Positions 24,314-33,732 of a DNA stretch of 64,000 nt are shown here, one piece after another. Within the stretch, counting starts at the first letter, position 1; the number at the start of each line of letters is the position of its first letter. Source of the stretch: CAZWVI01 sp964637165. GTDB lineage: Bacteria; Planctomycetota; UBA1135. Under the pieces are notes generated by a model that saw only the letters and a program-made list of their open reading frames with translations, was not told the DNA's origin and ran no database searches. The position numbers and the translations under genes were made by a program. The stretch lies in NCBI GenBank assembly GCA_964637165.1, contig CAZWVI010000008.1, positions 22,595-86,594 on the forward strand, written 5' to 3'.

Positions 24314-25815
24314 TCTTGCCCCCGCGTAATGTAAATATCCGCACCACCTTCTCGCAACAACATCACGTCGCCGACGCCATCTTGGTTTAAATCTTCAATT
24401 TGAACCGCCGAAGCCAAGGCGTTAGTAGGAATAGTAAAGCTCGGTGACTTGGCGAATCGCAACACTCCTTCCCGCGACTGCAAACGCCGCATTTCCAATT
24501 GGCCGGAGCTATTTGATTCGAGCAAATCAAAACGATAATCACCATTTAAATCAGCGGCCATCGATGGCACTAAGCTAAAAGCACTAAAGTCTGATGATGG
24601 GTAATTACGTTGATAACGAAGAGCCGCCAAGTCTTGATGTTCCCCGTTGGGTAGTGCTGGATAAACACTAACAATATGGCGAATATCAACTCCGCCCATT
24701 CCAAGTTGCTGCAATTTTAGTTGCCATGAACTTACCACCAAATCTTTTAAGGGCGCATTAGCCTCAGGTGTGGTCCTGCACAAACTCACATTTGACCAAG
24801 CTGCTTCGGACACTAGCAGCGAGTCCGGCCGGGCAAATGGTCGAAATTGCGTTATTGCGTCTAGAAAAAGTAGATGTTGCCATTCGGCTTCGATTAGGCC
24901 ATCGTTTTTACGGCTTAACAGAATGTCCAAAGCTGGGCCACCTCCCGCATCGACAATTTGCAAATCTTCAACAGACCAATCGCCACTATCGCCAAATTTG
25001 CTCTCAAAATCTGCGTCTGGCAAAAAATGTGGCTGCTGTTCGCGGTAATAATGACAGCGTAACTTTTTATCTTTAACATAAAGTAAATCTAAAAAGCCAT
25101 TACCATTGGCGTCGGCCAGCAACGGCATCGGAATACTTTCCTCGACGAACAAAACTGCAGGTGCTTCCAAAACTCCAACATCTTGATTGGGGTGAACCAA
25201 ATCAGCCAAAGGTTGACTGCTAGCCTTCACATCAATCATGCCGCCGAGTGAGGCCGAAGCGATTGGTTGTCGCCGCATATCAGAACGAATTGGAATTTCT
25301 CCGAGTACTTTCGCGTCCGCGTCAACCACTTGGAATTGGGTCCAATTGGCCAACACAACTTCATCACGGCCATCGTTATTGACATCTCCGATTGCTGACC
25401 AGAGCGGAAATCTTTGTTCGGATGCTAAATCCAAAAACATTTCGCCACTGGCGATTTTTTTAATTCCACTATAAGTAGACTTGCGCGGCGACAACACAAA
25501 TCCAGCGCTACGGGTTTGCGCAAATATTTCCACGCCAGCTTGCGTATTATCAAACTCACCCACTCCCCAAGCGATAATGTCTTTTTTTATTTCTAAAACA
25601 TTATCCGGACTTGGTGAATAGGATCCATCGGCACGCAGCCGATGGTAATGCCATTCACGTGTACCACTCGCTTCAACATAAGTTGCAAACAGCAAGTCTT
25701 GCATGCCATCGCCGTCAACATCGCACACTTGCCAAGACAGCGGCATTTCCGCAGCGGGAATAGTTGAGTGAACATGATTCACTTGAACCGCCATCAACAA
25801 GCTGGCGAGAATCAC
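24310..25815 (-). CDS. FG-GAP/VCBS repeat exported protein A
   Basis: A 501-residue paralogue-type neighbour of the next gene, also built of FG-GAP repeats: DVDGDGMQDLLFATY, DVNNDGRDEVVLANW, DANGNGFLDLLYVKD, DLNGDYRFDLLESNS and DLNQDGVGDVMLLREG. I place the start at GTG 25815, which overlaps the upstream stop as GTGA and yields a signal-peptide-like N-terminus (residues 1-11, ILASLLMAVQV). An ATG at 25854 would read into a less plausible extension. The propeller is probably exported to the periplasm or surface. Calcium binding is inferred from the DxDxDG loops. Confidence 0.8.
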   Translation of the reverse strand: MILASLLMAVQVNHVHSTIPAAEMPLSWQVCDVDGDGMQDLLFATYVEASGTREWHYHRLRADGSYSPSPDNVLEIKKDIIAWGVGEFDNTQAGVEIFAQTRSAGFVLSPRKSTYSGIKKIASGEMFLDLASEQRFPLWSAIGDVNNDGRDEVVLANWTQFQVVDADAKVLGEIPIRSDMRRQPIASASLGGMIDVKASSQPLADLVHPNQDVGVLEAPAVLFVEESIPMPLLADANGNGFLDLLYVKDKKLRCHYYREQQPHFLPDADFESKFGDSGDWSVEDLQIVDAGGGPALDILLSRKNDGLIEAEWQHLLFLDAITQFRPFARPDSLLVSEAAWSNVSLCRTTPEANAPLKDLVVSSWQLKLQQLGMGGVDIRHIVSVYPALPNGEHQDLAALRYQRNYPSSDFSAFSLVPSMAADLNGDYRFDLLESNSSGQLEMRRLQSREGVLRFAKSPSFTIPTNALASAVQIEDLNQDGVGDVMLLREGGADIYITRGQE

Positions 25816-26717
25816 TGTGAAATGCTCTCCAATGTTGCCTCGCCAGACTTCCACGAGAAGAAGGTTAAAACCGTAGTTTCAACTTCCTCACCAAGTCTTT
25901 CGCGTTTAAACAACGAAAACAAAATCAAATCGCCGAGCATTAAAAATTCGCTATCGATTTCAGGATTATATTCCCAAGTCCACAGTGGCCAAAAAGAATG
26001 AGCGGTCAAGCGACGACCCGGCGACCATGCTTGACAAGAAACGCTTAAGCGTTCTTCTCCACGTAACACTTGCAACTCAAACTTATCACCTGGGGACAAC
26101 TCACCGCGCAAATATCTAACCAGGTGCTGAGCAGTCAAGCCAAGCTCTTGACCATTCACACCCCGAACAATATCGCCCAACTTTAGCTTGCTACTTTTGA
26201 GCGGAGAATCCGTGCCCATTCGAAACAACACTGGGCCGCGCGGACTGTCGAGCCAAGCACTACGTGTTAGCACTCTATCAACATAGTAAAGCGTTTGTTG
26301 TTGAGCGCCATGGTCAATCACCTTTAGATTTACGCTGCTCTGGAAAACACGACTGCCGCGTTCAAGTTGAAGTTCGCATTGTTGTGGCTGGCGTACTGAC
26401 TGCAACCAAACATCCAAAGCCTCCGGGGCGTCAATGCGATCTTGATTTATGGCAAGTAGTACGTCCCCGACTTGGCAGCCACCACGACTTGCAGGAGAAT
26501 TCTCCGCCACCGCGATAATGCGTACCCCGGGGCGAATTTCTAAATCTTCAAGCGATTCGCTCTCGTTGGGCGCAACTGTAATACCTAAATCGCCGCGCAC
26601 CTTTTGCGCCAACGATTCAACGCCCTGTAAAGCCAACAAATTGGCCGGGACCGGAATCGGTTCCCAAGTCGTGCAGGCCGATGCAGACAGTACGAACAGC
26701 AAGAGAAGGCATCTCAT
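25812..26717 (-). CDS. Lipoprotein with two PDZ domains
   Basis: 301 residues with a lipobox signal (LSASAC, Cys 15). PDZ 1 spans about 40-130 (GVRIIAVAENSPASRGGCQV, GDVLLAINQDRIDAPEALDV) and PDZ 2 about 160-245 (TDSPLKSSKLKLGDIVRGVN, GQELGLTAQHLVRYLRG). There is no protease domain. The tail mentions a hydrophobic LGDLILFSLFKRE stretch. PDZ domains bind C-terminal or internal peptides, so it may recruit a substrate or partner for the neighbouring ABC transporter and FG-GAP proteins. It lies 9 bases after the ABC permease and overlaps the FG-GAP gene. Confidence 0.78.
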   Translation of the reverse strand: MRCLLLLFVLSASACTTWEPIPVPANLLALQGVESLAQKVRGDLGITVAPNESESLEDLEIRPGVRIIAVAENSPASRGGCQVGDVLLAINQDRIDAPEALDVWLQSVRQPQQCELQLERGSRVFQSSVNLKVIDHGAQQQTLYYVDRVLTRSAWLDSPRGPVLFRMGTDSPLKSSKLKLGDIVRGVNGQELGLTAQHLVRYLRGELSPGDKFELQVLRGEERLSVSCQAWSPGRRLTAHSFWPLWTWEYNPEIDSEFLMLGDLILFSLFKRERLGEEVETTVLTFFSWKSGEATLESISQ

Positions 26718-26726
26718 TAGTGCAGT

Positions 26727-27716
26727 TTAAAGCCGCTTGGCCTTAAATGAAGTATTTGCCGCTAGGGCCAACAACACCAATGCAATTAAACTGCCCCATC
26801 GTCCAGTTTTCACCGCGGCGGCGGGGATTGGCGGTTGATCGGTGTAACCATCAGCAAAGTAGCTTGCCATCTTCAAGGCCGAGTCCTTACCCATTCCCGG
26901 CAACCAGTCGGCAAAGCACCACCAGGCTTTTTCTCCAAGTTCTGGAGCCAATAAAACTCCGAAAAGTAGTACCGAACCAAGCGTCACGCCAGAAGCGAGC
27001 GACCCGGTCGGGAAAAGCAAGCTTAAAGCGAATGCAAAAATTCCCAGTGCAACCAGTGGCAACAAGGCATTCAATAAAGCAAATAGAATTCCATGACTAA
27101 TTTCTTCTTCAGCAACCAATAATATTGGCACGAAAGGGTAGTGCTCATCTGGAATTTGATAATCAAGGTCGGCATCCAGAGCCGCGGCAACTTGGTCGGC
27201 GCGCAAATCATTAGCGACTAGCCAGTCGCTAAAGGCGGCTTTACCTTCAGGGTCGTCGTCTAACAAGATTGGGTCGGTAACAACATTGCCTGCATCAAAG
27301 AACAAGGCACTGCTGCCGGCCGCGGCACTGACTGCCACCACCGCCAACAAGATTGGCAACAAGCAGGCAACTAGCGCCCGCGAAAGCACGAAAGCACTGC
27401 GTGAAATATTTCGACATAAGGGATCGCGCGCAACTCCCAAGGAGATTTCGCGAGGCATAGCACCACCAATTATTACGATGCAACTCAACTCAACTAAGGT
27501 CAATCCAAAGCTTGCCGCCTGACCAAAACGTGGCCAAAAATTTTGGTGGTTAGCCGCCAACTCATCGAAGCCACCATCATTTATGTTAAGTGAAACGTAG
27601 GCCCACAATACTCGGGCAAAAACCGCCAATACAATTAGCCACAGGCTAATGCGCAGATTTTTTCGCTGCCAACTAGCCCAAAGTTCGGCGCGCAGTGAAT
27701 TCCAGAAACCACTCAT
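26727..27716 (-). CDS. ABC-2 type transporter permease
   Basis: A 329-residue polytopic membrane protein: hydrophobic segments at about 24-44 (LRISLWLIVLAVFARVLWAY), 72-90, 112-132 (ALVACLLPILLAVVAVSAAA), 213-235, 238-258 and 305-320. A large loop between 140 and 200 is predicted to be extracytoplasmic. This outline, together with an ATPase gene coupled by ATGA, marks it as the permease half of an exporter. The substrate is unknown. Confidence 0.75.
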   Translation of the reverse strand: MSGFWNSLRAELWASWQRKNLRISLWLIVLAVFARVLWAYVSLNINDGGFDELAANHQNFWPRFGQAASFGLTLVELSCIVIIGGAMPREISLGVARDPLCRNISRSAFVLSRALVACLLPILLAVVAVSAAAGSSALFFDAGNVVTDPILLDDDPEGKAAFSDWLVANDLRADQVAAALDADLDYQIPDEHYPFVPILLVAEEEISHGILFALLNALLPLVALGIFAFALSLLFPTGSLASGVTLGSVLLFGVLLAPELGEKAWWCFADWLPGMGKDSALKMASYFADGYTDQPPIPAAAVKTGRWGSLIALVLLALAANTSFKAKRL

Positions 27717-28636
27717 TGCGTCACCCCCACGGCCTCTCTAAACACATCCATCAAATTGGCGTGGCGCGGGACGAACTCATCGAGGCCGAGGTCGGCATTT
27801 GCCAATTGCGCGCACAGCCCGGCCAAATCGGCTTGTTCCTTTAACTTTGCCGCGAGACGTCCATTGCCAAGTTCCTCACAGCTTGTTACTTCAGATGACT
27901 TAGTCATCAGCTCAACGGCGAGCTTGGTGTTGCCACAATGAATTTCAAGACTGTCACCAGCTTGCGCTAACAATTGACGTGTCTCGCCCTCGAGCACGCA
28001 ACGGCCATGCTCAATAATCCCAATGCGATTGCAAACATCTTGCACTTCACGTAAATGGTGACTTGAAAGCACCACGGTTAAGCCCTGGTCAAAGGCCAGC
28101 TTTCGAAACAACTCTAGCAACTGTTCGACACCTTCCGGATCCAATCCGGACAACGGTTCATCTAAGAGTAATAGTTTTGGCGCTCCCAGTAAGGCGCGCG
28201 CAACGGCAGCACGGCGGCCTTGACCATGCGAAAGTTTGTCGCCGCGATTATGTTGTCGATGAGTTAGGCCGACCAGATCTAAAACATCATCGACGCTGCG
28301 TCCAGCAGTAATTCCACCTCGCATGCAAGCAATCTCGAGGTTTTGCCGCACACTCAAACTATCGTCTAAGCCAGGTGGATCTAATGCGACCCCAATTGGC
28401 TCAGAAACTCGGTGTAGCTTTTGGGCATCGACCCCAAAAACCTGAGCCTGGCCTGTGGCTTGCGGCAAAAAACCGAGTAGCGCGCGCATCGTTGTGGTTT
28501 TGCCGGCACCGTTGCGGCCGAGCAAGCCATAAAGGTCACCGGGATGAACCTCAATGTCCACTCCATAAAGAATTTGAGTCGCACCAAACTTAAGACTAAG
28601 TTGGCACGTTTGGAGGACGGGGGCGGTTGCATCCAC
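27713..28636 (-). CDS. ABC transporter ATP-binding protein
   Basis: A 307-residue ATPase. Walker A is GRNGAGKTT (near residue 39), the signature is LSHGQGRRAAVARALLGAPK, Walker B LLLLDEP, and the D and H loops are SGLDPEG and LSSHHLREVQ. The C-terminal 80 residues (LEGETRQLLAQ…) form an accessory domain typical of ABC-2 exporters of the CcmA/NodI/DrrA type. TATCCT on the minus strand (28643-28648) is a plausible -10 box ten bases before the ATG; it overlaps the -10 of the divergent gene. First gene of a coupled run of six. Confidence 0.9.
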   Translation of the reverse strand: MDATAPVLQTCQLSLKFGATQILYGVDIEVHPGDLYGLLGRNGAGKTTTMRALLGFLPQATGQAQVFGVDAQKLHRVSEPIGVALDPPGLDDSLSVRQNLEIACMRGGITAGRSVDDVLDLVGLTHRQHNRGDKLSHGQGRRAAVARALLGAPKLLLLDEPLSGLDPEGVEQLLELFRKLAFDQGLTVVLSSHHLREVQDVCNRIGIIEHGRCVLEGETRQLLAQAGDSLEIHCGNTKLAVELMTKSSEVTSCEELGNGRLAAKLKEQADLAGLCAQLANADLGLDEFVPRHANLMDVFREAVGVTQ

Positions 28637-28646
28637 GCTATCAGGA

Positions 28647-28652
28647 TAGAAT
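28647..28652 (+). promoter_or_regulatory. -10 box 7 nt before ATG 28660
   Basis: TAGAAT then 7 bases (CATGGAC) and the ATG at 28660. The earlier in-frame ATG at 28654 lies within the gap and would be upstream of the likely transcription start. Confidence 0.5.
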
Positions 28653-28659
28653 CATGGAC

Positions 28660-29670
28660 ATGCTACTTACCACCCTAAGCTTGAGCTTCTTGGCCCAACC
28701 AATTTCACTGCAACAAGATCCGCAGCCAACAGTCAGCCCTGAAAAGCCGACCGCGGCCGCCAAAGAGACGGCTACGCCCTTGCTTTTCCGAGTTTTGAGC
28801 GGCACATTAGCTGGCAAAGAACGCGGGCTGGGTGGGTCTTCTGAGGGGTGGAGCAAATTCGAAAAAATCCTCGGGGGCTCATTTTTGCATATGAGTTACC
28901 ACCAATTCAAAGAAGATGGCAGCCTGGGATACAGCATGGTGCAATTTTTTCAGCCACTCGCTGACGGCAAAGTGGCGGCGTGGCACTTCGATGAAATGGG
29001 CGGCATGTCAACTTGGAGTGGTGAAATATCTAAACGCGGCTTGAACTTGGTAACAAAAAACCCGACTGGTGAAGTTGTCGGGATTCAAACTTTTGAATGG
29101 GAAAATGGCGGCTACCAATTTCGCTTGCGCGGCATGGGGCCAGGCGGTCGCGAAGCCGGTCTCATTGATTTTTTACAGGGCAACTATCAACCAACGACGA
29201 AATGGCGCAAGGCCCCCGTCAACAAAAAGTTACTCGAACAAACTAAGCAACTGCCCTACGCCTGGTATCTTGGCACCTTCAGCGGAAAAGAAGTTTCAAC
29301 ATATGGGAACTCAGAAGGTGTCATGACTACTGCAATTGGTCCTGGTCCATGGTTCAACACTTTTTATCAAACTTTGATTCAGGGTATGCCGGTTTTTAGT
29401 GGAATGGGCATGGTCATGGCTGACAAAGATGGAGCCTTTAAGTTGCACTGGTTCGAACAGGGCGGCGGCTACGCCCTGATTGAAGGGCAAAGTGATTCAA
29501 AAGGTAATGTTGAGGCCATTCTTAAAAATCAAAAAGGTCAAATAGTCGAAAGCCACCAAGATGTACGCATTAGTGATGACCGCTACACCTTCACCATCAA
29601 TCAACTAAACGAGAAAAGCCAAAAGTTGGAATTATTCATGACTGGTGAATATGTCCGTCAGCCAAAGTAA
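28660..29670 (+). CDS. Exported DUF1579-like tandem domain protein
   Basis: A 336-residue protein starting MLLTTLSLSFLAQP, a short signal peptide. Two similar halves follow, about 45-175 and 195-336. The first has GTLAGKERGLGGSSEGWSKF, ILGGSFLHMSYHQFKEDG and GEVVGIQTFEWENGGYQFRL; the second has GTFSGKEVSTYGNSEGVMTT and DGAFKLHWFEQGGGYALIEG. This matches the DUF1579-type lipocalin-like beta barrel, for which no function is known. The start at ATG 28660 is supported by a TAGAAT 7 nt upstream. The HAD gene starts inside its stop codon (TAATG). Confidence 0.6.
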   Translation: MLLTTLSLSFLAQPISLQQDPQPTVSPEKPTAAAKETATPLLFRVLSGTLAGKERGLGGSSEGWSKFEKILGGSFLHMSYHQFKEDGSLGYSMVQFFQPLADGKVAAWHFDEMGGMSTWSGEISKRGLNLVTKNPTGEVVGIQTFEWENGGYQFRLRGMGPGGREAGLIDFLQGNYQPTTKWRKAPVNKKLLEQTKQLPYAWYLGTFSGKEVSTYGNSEGVMTTAIGPGPWFNTFYQTLIQGMPVFSGMGMVMADKDGAFKLHWFEQGGGYALIEGQSDSKGNVEAILKNQKGQIVESHQDVRISDDRYTFTINQLNEKSQKLELFMTGEYVRQPK

Positions 29671-30341
29671 TGTTCAAAGCAATAACATTTGATTGCTTCG
29701 GCACCTTAATTGATTGGCGTAGTGGCCAGCGCCGGGTGCTCGAACAATTCCCCAGCTTGCGCGCGCAAAGCGAAAAAATTGATGACATAATTTCGGCACG
29801 CGGGGCAATTGAAATCGAGTTGCAACAACAAGCTTGGCGTAATTATGAAAGTATTTTACGCGATTCAATAGAGCAAGCAGTAACCGTTGTTTGTGGTGAA
29901 GCGTTAACTCCAACTGAAGCTCGTGCATTTGCCGCCTCGCAAATTGGTTGGCCACTTTTTCCTGACACGCTGTCGGCACTTAAACGGCTTAGCCAAAATT
30001 ATCCACTCGGATTACTGTCGAACTGTGATGAACAAAGCTTGAAGCTGTGCGCCCACAAGCATTTTTCTGGCGTGGCGATTCGGCTGATGATTTGTTCTGA
30101 ATCGCTCAGAAGCTATAAGCCGAATCACGCCCACTGGGGTGCGTTATTGGGCGAATTGGAGTGCGACCCACACCAAGTCTTGCACGTGTCTTTCAGCCCT
30201 GAGTACGATTTACATCCCGCGGCTGAGCTTGGCTTTAGTTTGGCCTTTATTGACCGCGAAGGCTGTGGCGTTCCGGCAAATATCGACTGCCAATTTGTGG
30301 CCGATGATTTGCAGGGGTTAAGCGAGCAACTACTTAAGTAA
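29670..30341 (+). CDS. HAD-superfamily hydrolase
   Basis: 223 residues. MFKAITFDCFGTLIDW carries motif I (D8-x-x-G-T, nucleophile and a Cys in place of the second Asp), GLLSNCDEQSL is motif II, and SYKPNHAHWGALL holds the motif III Lys. The acidic motif IV is weak. The layout resembles haloacid dehalogenase type II or phosphoglycolate phosphatase-like proteins, so it is probably a small-molecule phosphatase or dehalogenase. The D-x-C replacement of the usual D-x-D is typical of dehalogenases more than of phosphatases. Coupled to the preceding gene by TAATG; its last 12 bp overlap the convergent tricorn-like gene. Confidence 0.75.
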   Translation: MFKAITFDCFGTLIDWRSGQRRVLEQFPSLRAQSEKIDDIISARGAIEIELQQQAWRNYESILRDSIEQAVTVVCGEALTPTEARAFAASQIGWPLFPDTLSALKRLSQNYPLGLLSNCDEQSLKLCAHKHFSGVAIRLMICSESLRSYKPNHAHWGALLGELECDPHQVLHVSFSPEYDLHPAAELGFSLAFIDREGCGVPANIDCQFVADDLQGLSEQLLK

Positions 30342-33300
30342 TCCCATGCCGACTTCGATGGCCTTATTGAGCTGGCGGTCAACGCCTACGACATAATCAC
30401 CCGGTAGGTTCTCGACCGGGTAATCAGGAGGGCACCCATTAAGTTCCATGTTGGTTTGCGCTTCATCGTTTACATACCAACCACGGAATGGTAATCGCAC
30501 ATAGGAGCCATCCTGCAAGTACGCCGCACCGGTTGAAATAACCGCCCCGTATGTTTGTTTGCCAACAATCGGACCACGCCCCAAAGTTTTAATTGACCAG
30601 GAGAAAATTTCAGCATTGGAGTATGAATTTTCATTACACAACACCACCACCGGCTTATCCCATGTTGCAAAGATGCGGCGCCCCTGTGGGTAGCCGATAC
30701 CACCGCCACGCGGAATTGTGAGTGCGTGGTCCTTAACCATGAGCATCGCCAACACCATGTCAGTAGTCCAACCGCCACCATTTTCGCGAACATCAATAAT
30801 TAATCCATCTTTGTCGTTAGCGGCGCGGAAGAGATCACGTTCGAACTCAAGCAAACTTCCTTTCCCCATCCCTTCAATGTGGATGTACCCGTAGCGGTCT
30901 TCAGAGAACTTCTCGACATGGGCCCGCGCCAAATCGACATGGCGACGGTACATCGCCGACCGTACGGATGACCAAGCTGTCGGGCGAATAATTACTTCGC
31001 GGCTTTCGCCGGCACTATTGGCAACCTGCAAGAAACATTCTTGACTAGCTTTACCCAACATTAAGGCTGCCCAGTTGTCGCCTGATTGATAGGTATTTCC
31101 ATCCACGGCAAGCACAACATCACCAACATTTAACTTAGAGATACTGCGCGCTGCTGGCATTGTTGGCAACACTTCAGCGACCTTACGGCCTGGGCCGGCA
31201 AAATCACTTTCCCACATAACACCAAGTGCACCAGTGTTTTGATTATCAGTTTCTCTGGCGCGGGTGCTACCCCCACCGTAAAAGCCCATGTGACTGGCAT
31301 TCATTTCACCGAGCATCCAATTCATCGCCACGCCGAAATCTTCTTCGGTTGAGGCCGCAGTTGCAATCGGCGACCACTTTTCCAATGAACCCGACCAGTC
31401 ATGGCCGTGAAAATTTGGGTCGTAGAACATTCGGTCGAGGGCGCGCCAGCCTTCATCAACAATCGCCTTACGCAATGCTGGGCGGTCTTCACGAACTTGT
31501 ACGGAGAAGGGGTAAGTGGTGGCTTTTGACTCGTGGCCAATAATGTTTCCACTCTTGGTGTAAAACATTGTTTTATCCGCCAAAGTAAAACTCGACACCG
31601 TTGACGAATCAATTTCTTTAGTTTTGCGATCCCAAATATTAACTTTATGGAATCCTTTTTCGCCAGTCGTACCTGAAGTCAGCCTAGTGCCCAAACTAAC
31701 ATTAAAATAAATACTGTCAGAATCTTTATTCCAACCTAGGGCTCGTTCATTGGCTTCGAACTTACTCATGCGTTGAATGCGTAGGTTTAAGTCTTCGAAA
31801 TCGATTTCGAGTAATGGTTGTTCTTCCGATTCCTCCGGCTCCTGATCTTTTTTATCGCTCTTATCCTCGTCATTCTCATTTACCTTGTCCTTCTCTTTGT
31901 CCTTCTCTTTGTCCTCTTTCTTTTCCTCCTTCTTTTTCTTTTCCTCCTTCTTCTCGAGTTCCTCTTTGACCTCTTTGGCTTCCAAACGCTCACGCTCGGT
32001 CATTTCTTGATCTTCCTTGAATAGCCACGCAACATAGACATCAGTTTCATCAAGCATTTGTCGCCGCGAAGTAAAGGCCAGCTTACGACCATCAGGACTC
32101 CAATGTGGATTGGTGTCATCATCTGGGTGAGCAGTCACATTAAACGCATCGAAATCGATGTCGGCACGACCAAGAAAAATATCGTAATTAAAATCATCAT
32201 TAACTGCCGACCAAGCAATCCACTTTGAATCGGGTGCCCATTCAAAACTGGGTGGCTCAAAGCCACTGCTTAAGACTCGTTCGACCTTAAAGTCAACCAA
32301 GTCGCCAACCACTAGATCACCAGGAGTTTGCGTCCACGCCAATCGCTTTCCGTTTGGCGACAGTGCCGGCGAACTTTCATCGACAGCTGTTTCAGTCTTG
32401 CGACTTAAGGTAAAACTTTGAGCCTGATAAAAAGGCACCACACCATCCACCGGCAGTGGGCTGGCTGTATAAAACTCAGCATTACCGTCACGTTCGGAAA
32501 CAAACAATAAATGCTTCCCATCCTCAATCCATACCGGTGAGTAATCAGGTGCGACATTCTCAGTAACACGTACGCATCGTTCGATTTTGTCATGCTTGCG
32601 CATCACAAAAATATCGCCGCCACTAACGAAGGCTATCGACTCACCATCTGGAGAAACCGCCAACTCGCTGGCACCGCTGGTTATTGTTTTGGTGCGTTGT
32701 TCTGGAACTGAGGGGTCGTAAGACCCGTAAACCGCCAATTCAGTGGCGCGGCCACTAAGGGTGTCGATTAACACTAAAGCGCGGCCAAGTTCGGCAACCA
32801 CCGTCGAGCCATCCTTACTGATATTGGGATTGCGCAAAGATTGATTGCCGTCATTGAAAATTGCTTCAGTTTTAGAACTTGCGACTTCGACTCGCCATAG
32901 CCCTAGCTCACGGCCATCTTCGTTCCCCTTGCAGGCACGGTCGGAAGTGAAGAAAACGTGATTGCCGGTTGGCGACCACATCGGATGAAGATCATTTCCA
33001 TCAAATGTAGTTAACTGACGATGCTTGTCGGAGGCTGCATCCCATATCCACAACTCGCTAGATGCCGGGCCACGGTAAGCACGACGATTTGGTTGGCCGT
33101 GGCCACGTTCATAAACAACCGCGCTTCCATTGTTAAAGCTATCTGGCCTTTGCACCGCACTATCGACTAACAATTCCGGAGTGCGACCGTCCAAGTATGC
33201 AATCCACGCCCCTTGGCCACGACGCGCATACCAACGAGTTCCGGTGCGACCAATCAACAAACGCTCGTCATCAACCCAAGCGTGCAACCTATCGTGTTCG

Positions 33301-33683
33301 GAGTGATAAGTGATGCGTTGCACTTGGCCGCCGCTAGCCGAGATGACAAAAACATCTTGATTGCCAAAGCGCTGACTTAAAAAAGCAATTTGCTCTCCGT
33401 TTGGCGACCACATTGGAGTGCCGTCATATCCAGCATGTGCGGTTAGGCGCAAAGCTTGCCCAGAGACAACATCAGCTACCCAAATATCTCCTTGGTGACT
33501 AAAGGCGACACGCTTTGCGTCAGGAGATAGAGCGGGATGGCGCGGAAATTCAAGCTGGTTTGCCGCGCGAATTGACGCTTCGCCGTCACCCACAAATGTA
33601 TGCACCAAACTTCCGCGAGGTGACGGGCTGGCCGTACACGAGGAAGCAAGAATTAAGGAAATCAGGCAGGAGAGGATTCTCAT
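30330..33683 (-). CDS. Tricorn-like S41 peptidase lipoprotein
   Basis: A 1117-residue lipoprotein (LASSC, Cys 16). Residues about 40-560 are WD40/PD40-type beta-propeller repeats (PALSPDAKRVAFSHQGDIWV, MWSPNGEQIAFLSQRFGNQD). Residues about 561-617 are an almost pure Lys/Glu/Asp stretch. After it come a tricorn-like helical domain, a PDZ domain (GALGVMWESDFAGPGR, LNVGDVVLAVDG) and the S41 core, with GLIIDVRENGGGWTTD and the nucleophile Ser in CNENSYSNAEIFSWS (near residue 1020). Tricorn proteases degrade oligopeptides. The acidic-basic insert is unusual. TATTCT 7 nt before the ATG suggests a leaderless start. Confidence 0.87.
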   Translation of the reverse strand: MRILSCLISLILASSCTASPSPRGSLVHTFVGDGEASIRAANQLEFPRHPALSPDAKRVAFSHQGDIWVADVVSGQALRLTAHAGYDGTPMWSPNGEQIAFLSQRFGNQDVFVISASGGQVQRITYHSEHDRLHAWVDDERLLIGRTGTRWYARRGQGAWIAYLDGRTPELLVDSAVQRPDSFNNGSAVVYERGHGQPNRRAYRGPASSELWIWDAASDKHRQLTTFDGNDLHPMWSPTGNHVFFTSDRACKGNEDGRELGLWRVEVASSKTEAIFNDGNQSLRNPNISKDGSTVVAELGRALVLIDTLSGRATELAVYGSYDPSVPEQRTKTITSGASELAVSPDGESIAFVSGGDIFVMRKHDKIERCVRVTENVAPDYSPVWIEDGKHLLFVSERDGNAEFYTASPLPVDGVVPFYQAQSFTLSRKTETAVDESSPALSPNGKRLAWTQTPGDLVVGDLVDFKVERVLSSGFEPPSFEWAPDSKWIAWSAVNDDFNYDIFLGRADIDFDAFNVTAHPDDDTNPHWSPDGRKLAFTSRRQMLDETDVYVAWLFKEDQEMTERERLEAKEVKEELEKKEEKKKKEEKKEDKEKDKEKDKVNENDEDKSDKKDQEPEESEEQPLLEIDFEDLNLRIQRMSKFEANERALGWNKDSDSIYFNVSLGTRLTSGTTGEKGFHKVNIWDRKTKEIDSSTVSSFTLADKTMFYTKSGNIIGHESKATTYPFSVQVREDRPALRKAIVDEGWRALDRMFYDPNFHGHDWSGSLEKWSPIATAASTEEDFGVAMNWMLGEMNASHMGFYGGGSTRARETDNQNTGALGVMWESDFAGPGRKVAEVLPTMPAARSISKLNVGDVVLAVDGNTYQSGDNWAALMLGKASQECFLQVANSAGESREVIIRPTAWSSVRSAMYRRHVDLARAHVEKFSEDRYGYIHIEGMGKGSLLEFERDLFRAANDKDGLIIDVRENGGGWTTDMVLAMLMVKDHALTIPRGGGIGYPQGRRIFATWDKPVVVLCNENSYSNAEIFSWSIKTLGRGPIVGKQTYGAVISTGAAYLQDGSYVRLPFRGWYVNDEAQTNMELNGCPPDYPVENLPGDYVVGVDRQLNKAIEVGMGLLK

Positions 33684-33690
33684 CGAAGCA

Positions 33691-33696
33691 AGAATA
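33691..33696 (-). promoter_or_regulatory. -10 box 7 nt before the tricorn-like start
   Basis: TATTCT on the minus strand, preceded by GGTA, then 7 bases and the ATG at 33683. Confidence 0.5.
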
Positions 33697-33732
33697 TACC
33701 CTCTCCCAGTAGAGCTTGGCCAAGCAACTCTA

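Noticed and set aside
31818..32024. Small Phe/Leu-rich open frame resembling a membrane peptide
   Set aside because: It is the reverse complement of the Lys/Glu-rich codons of the tricorn-like gene (AAG and GAA codons read as CTT and TTC), hence an artefact.
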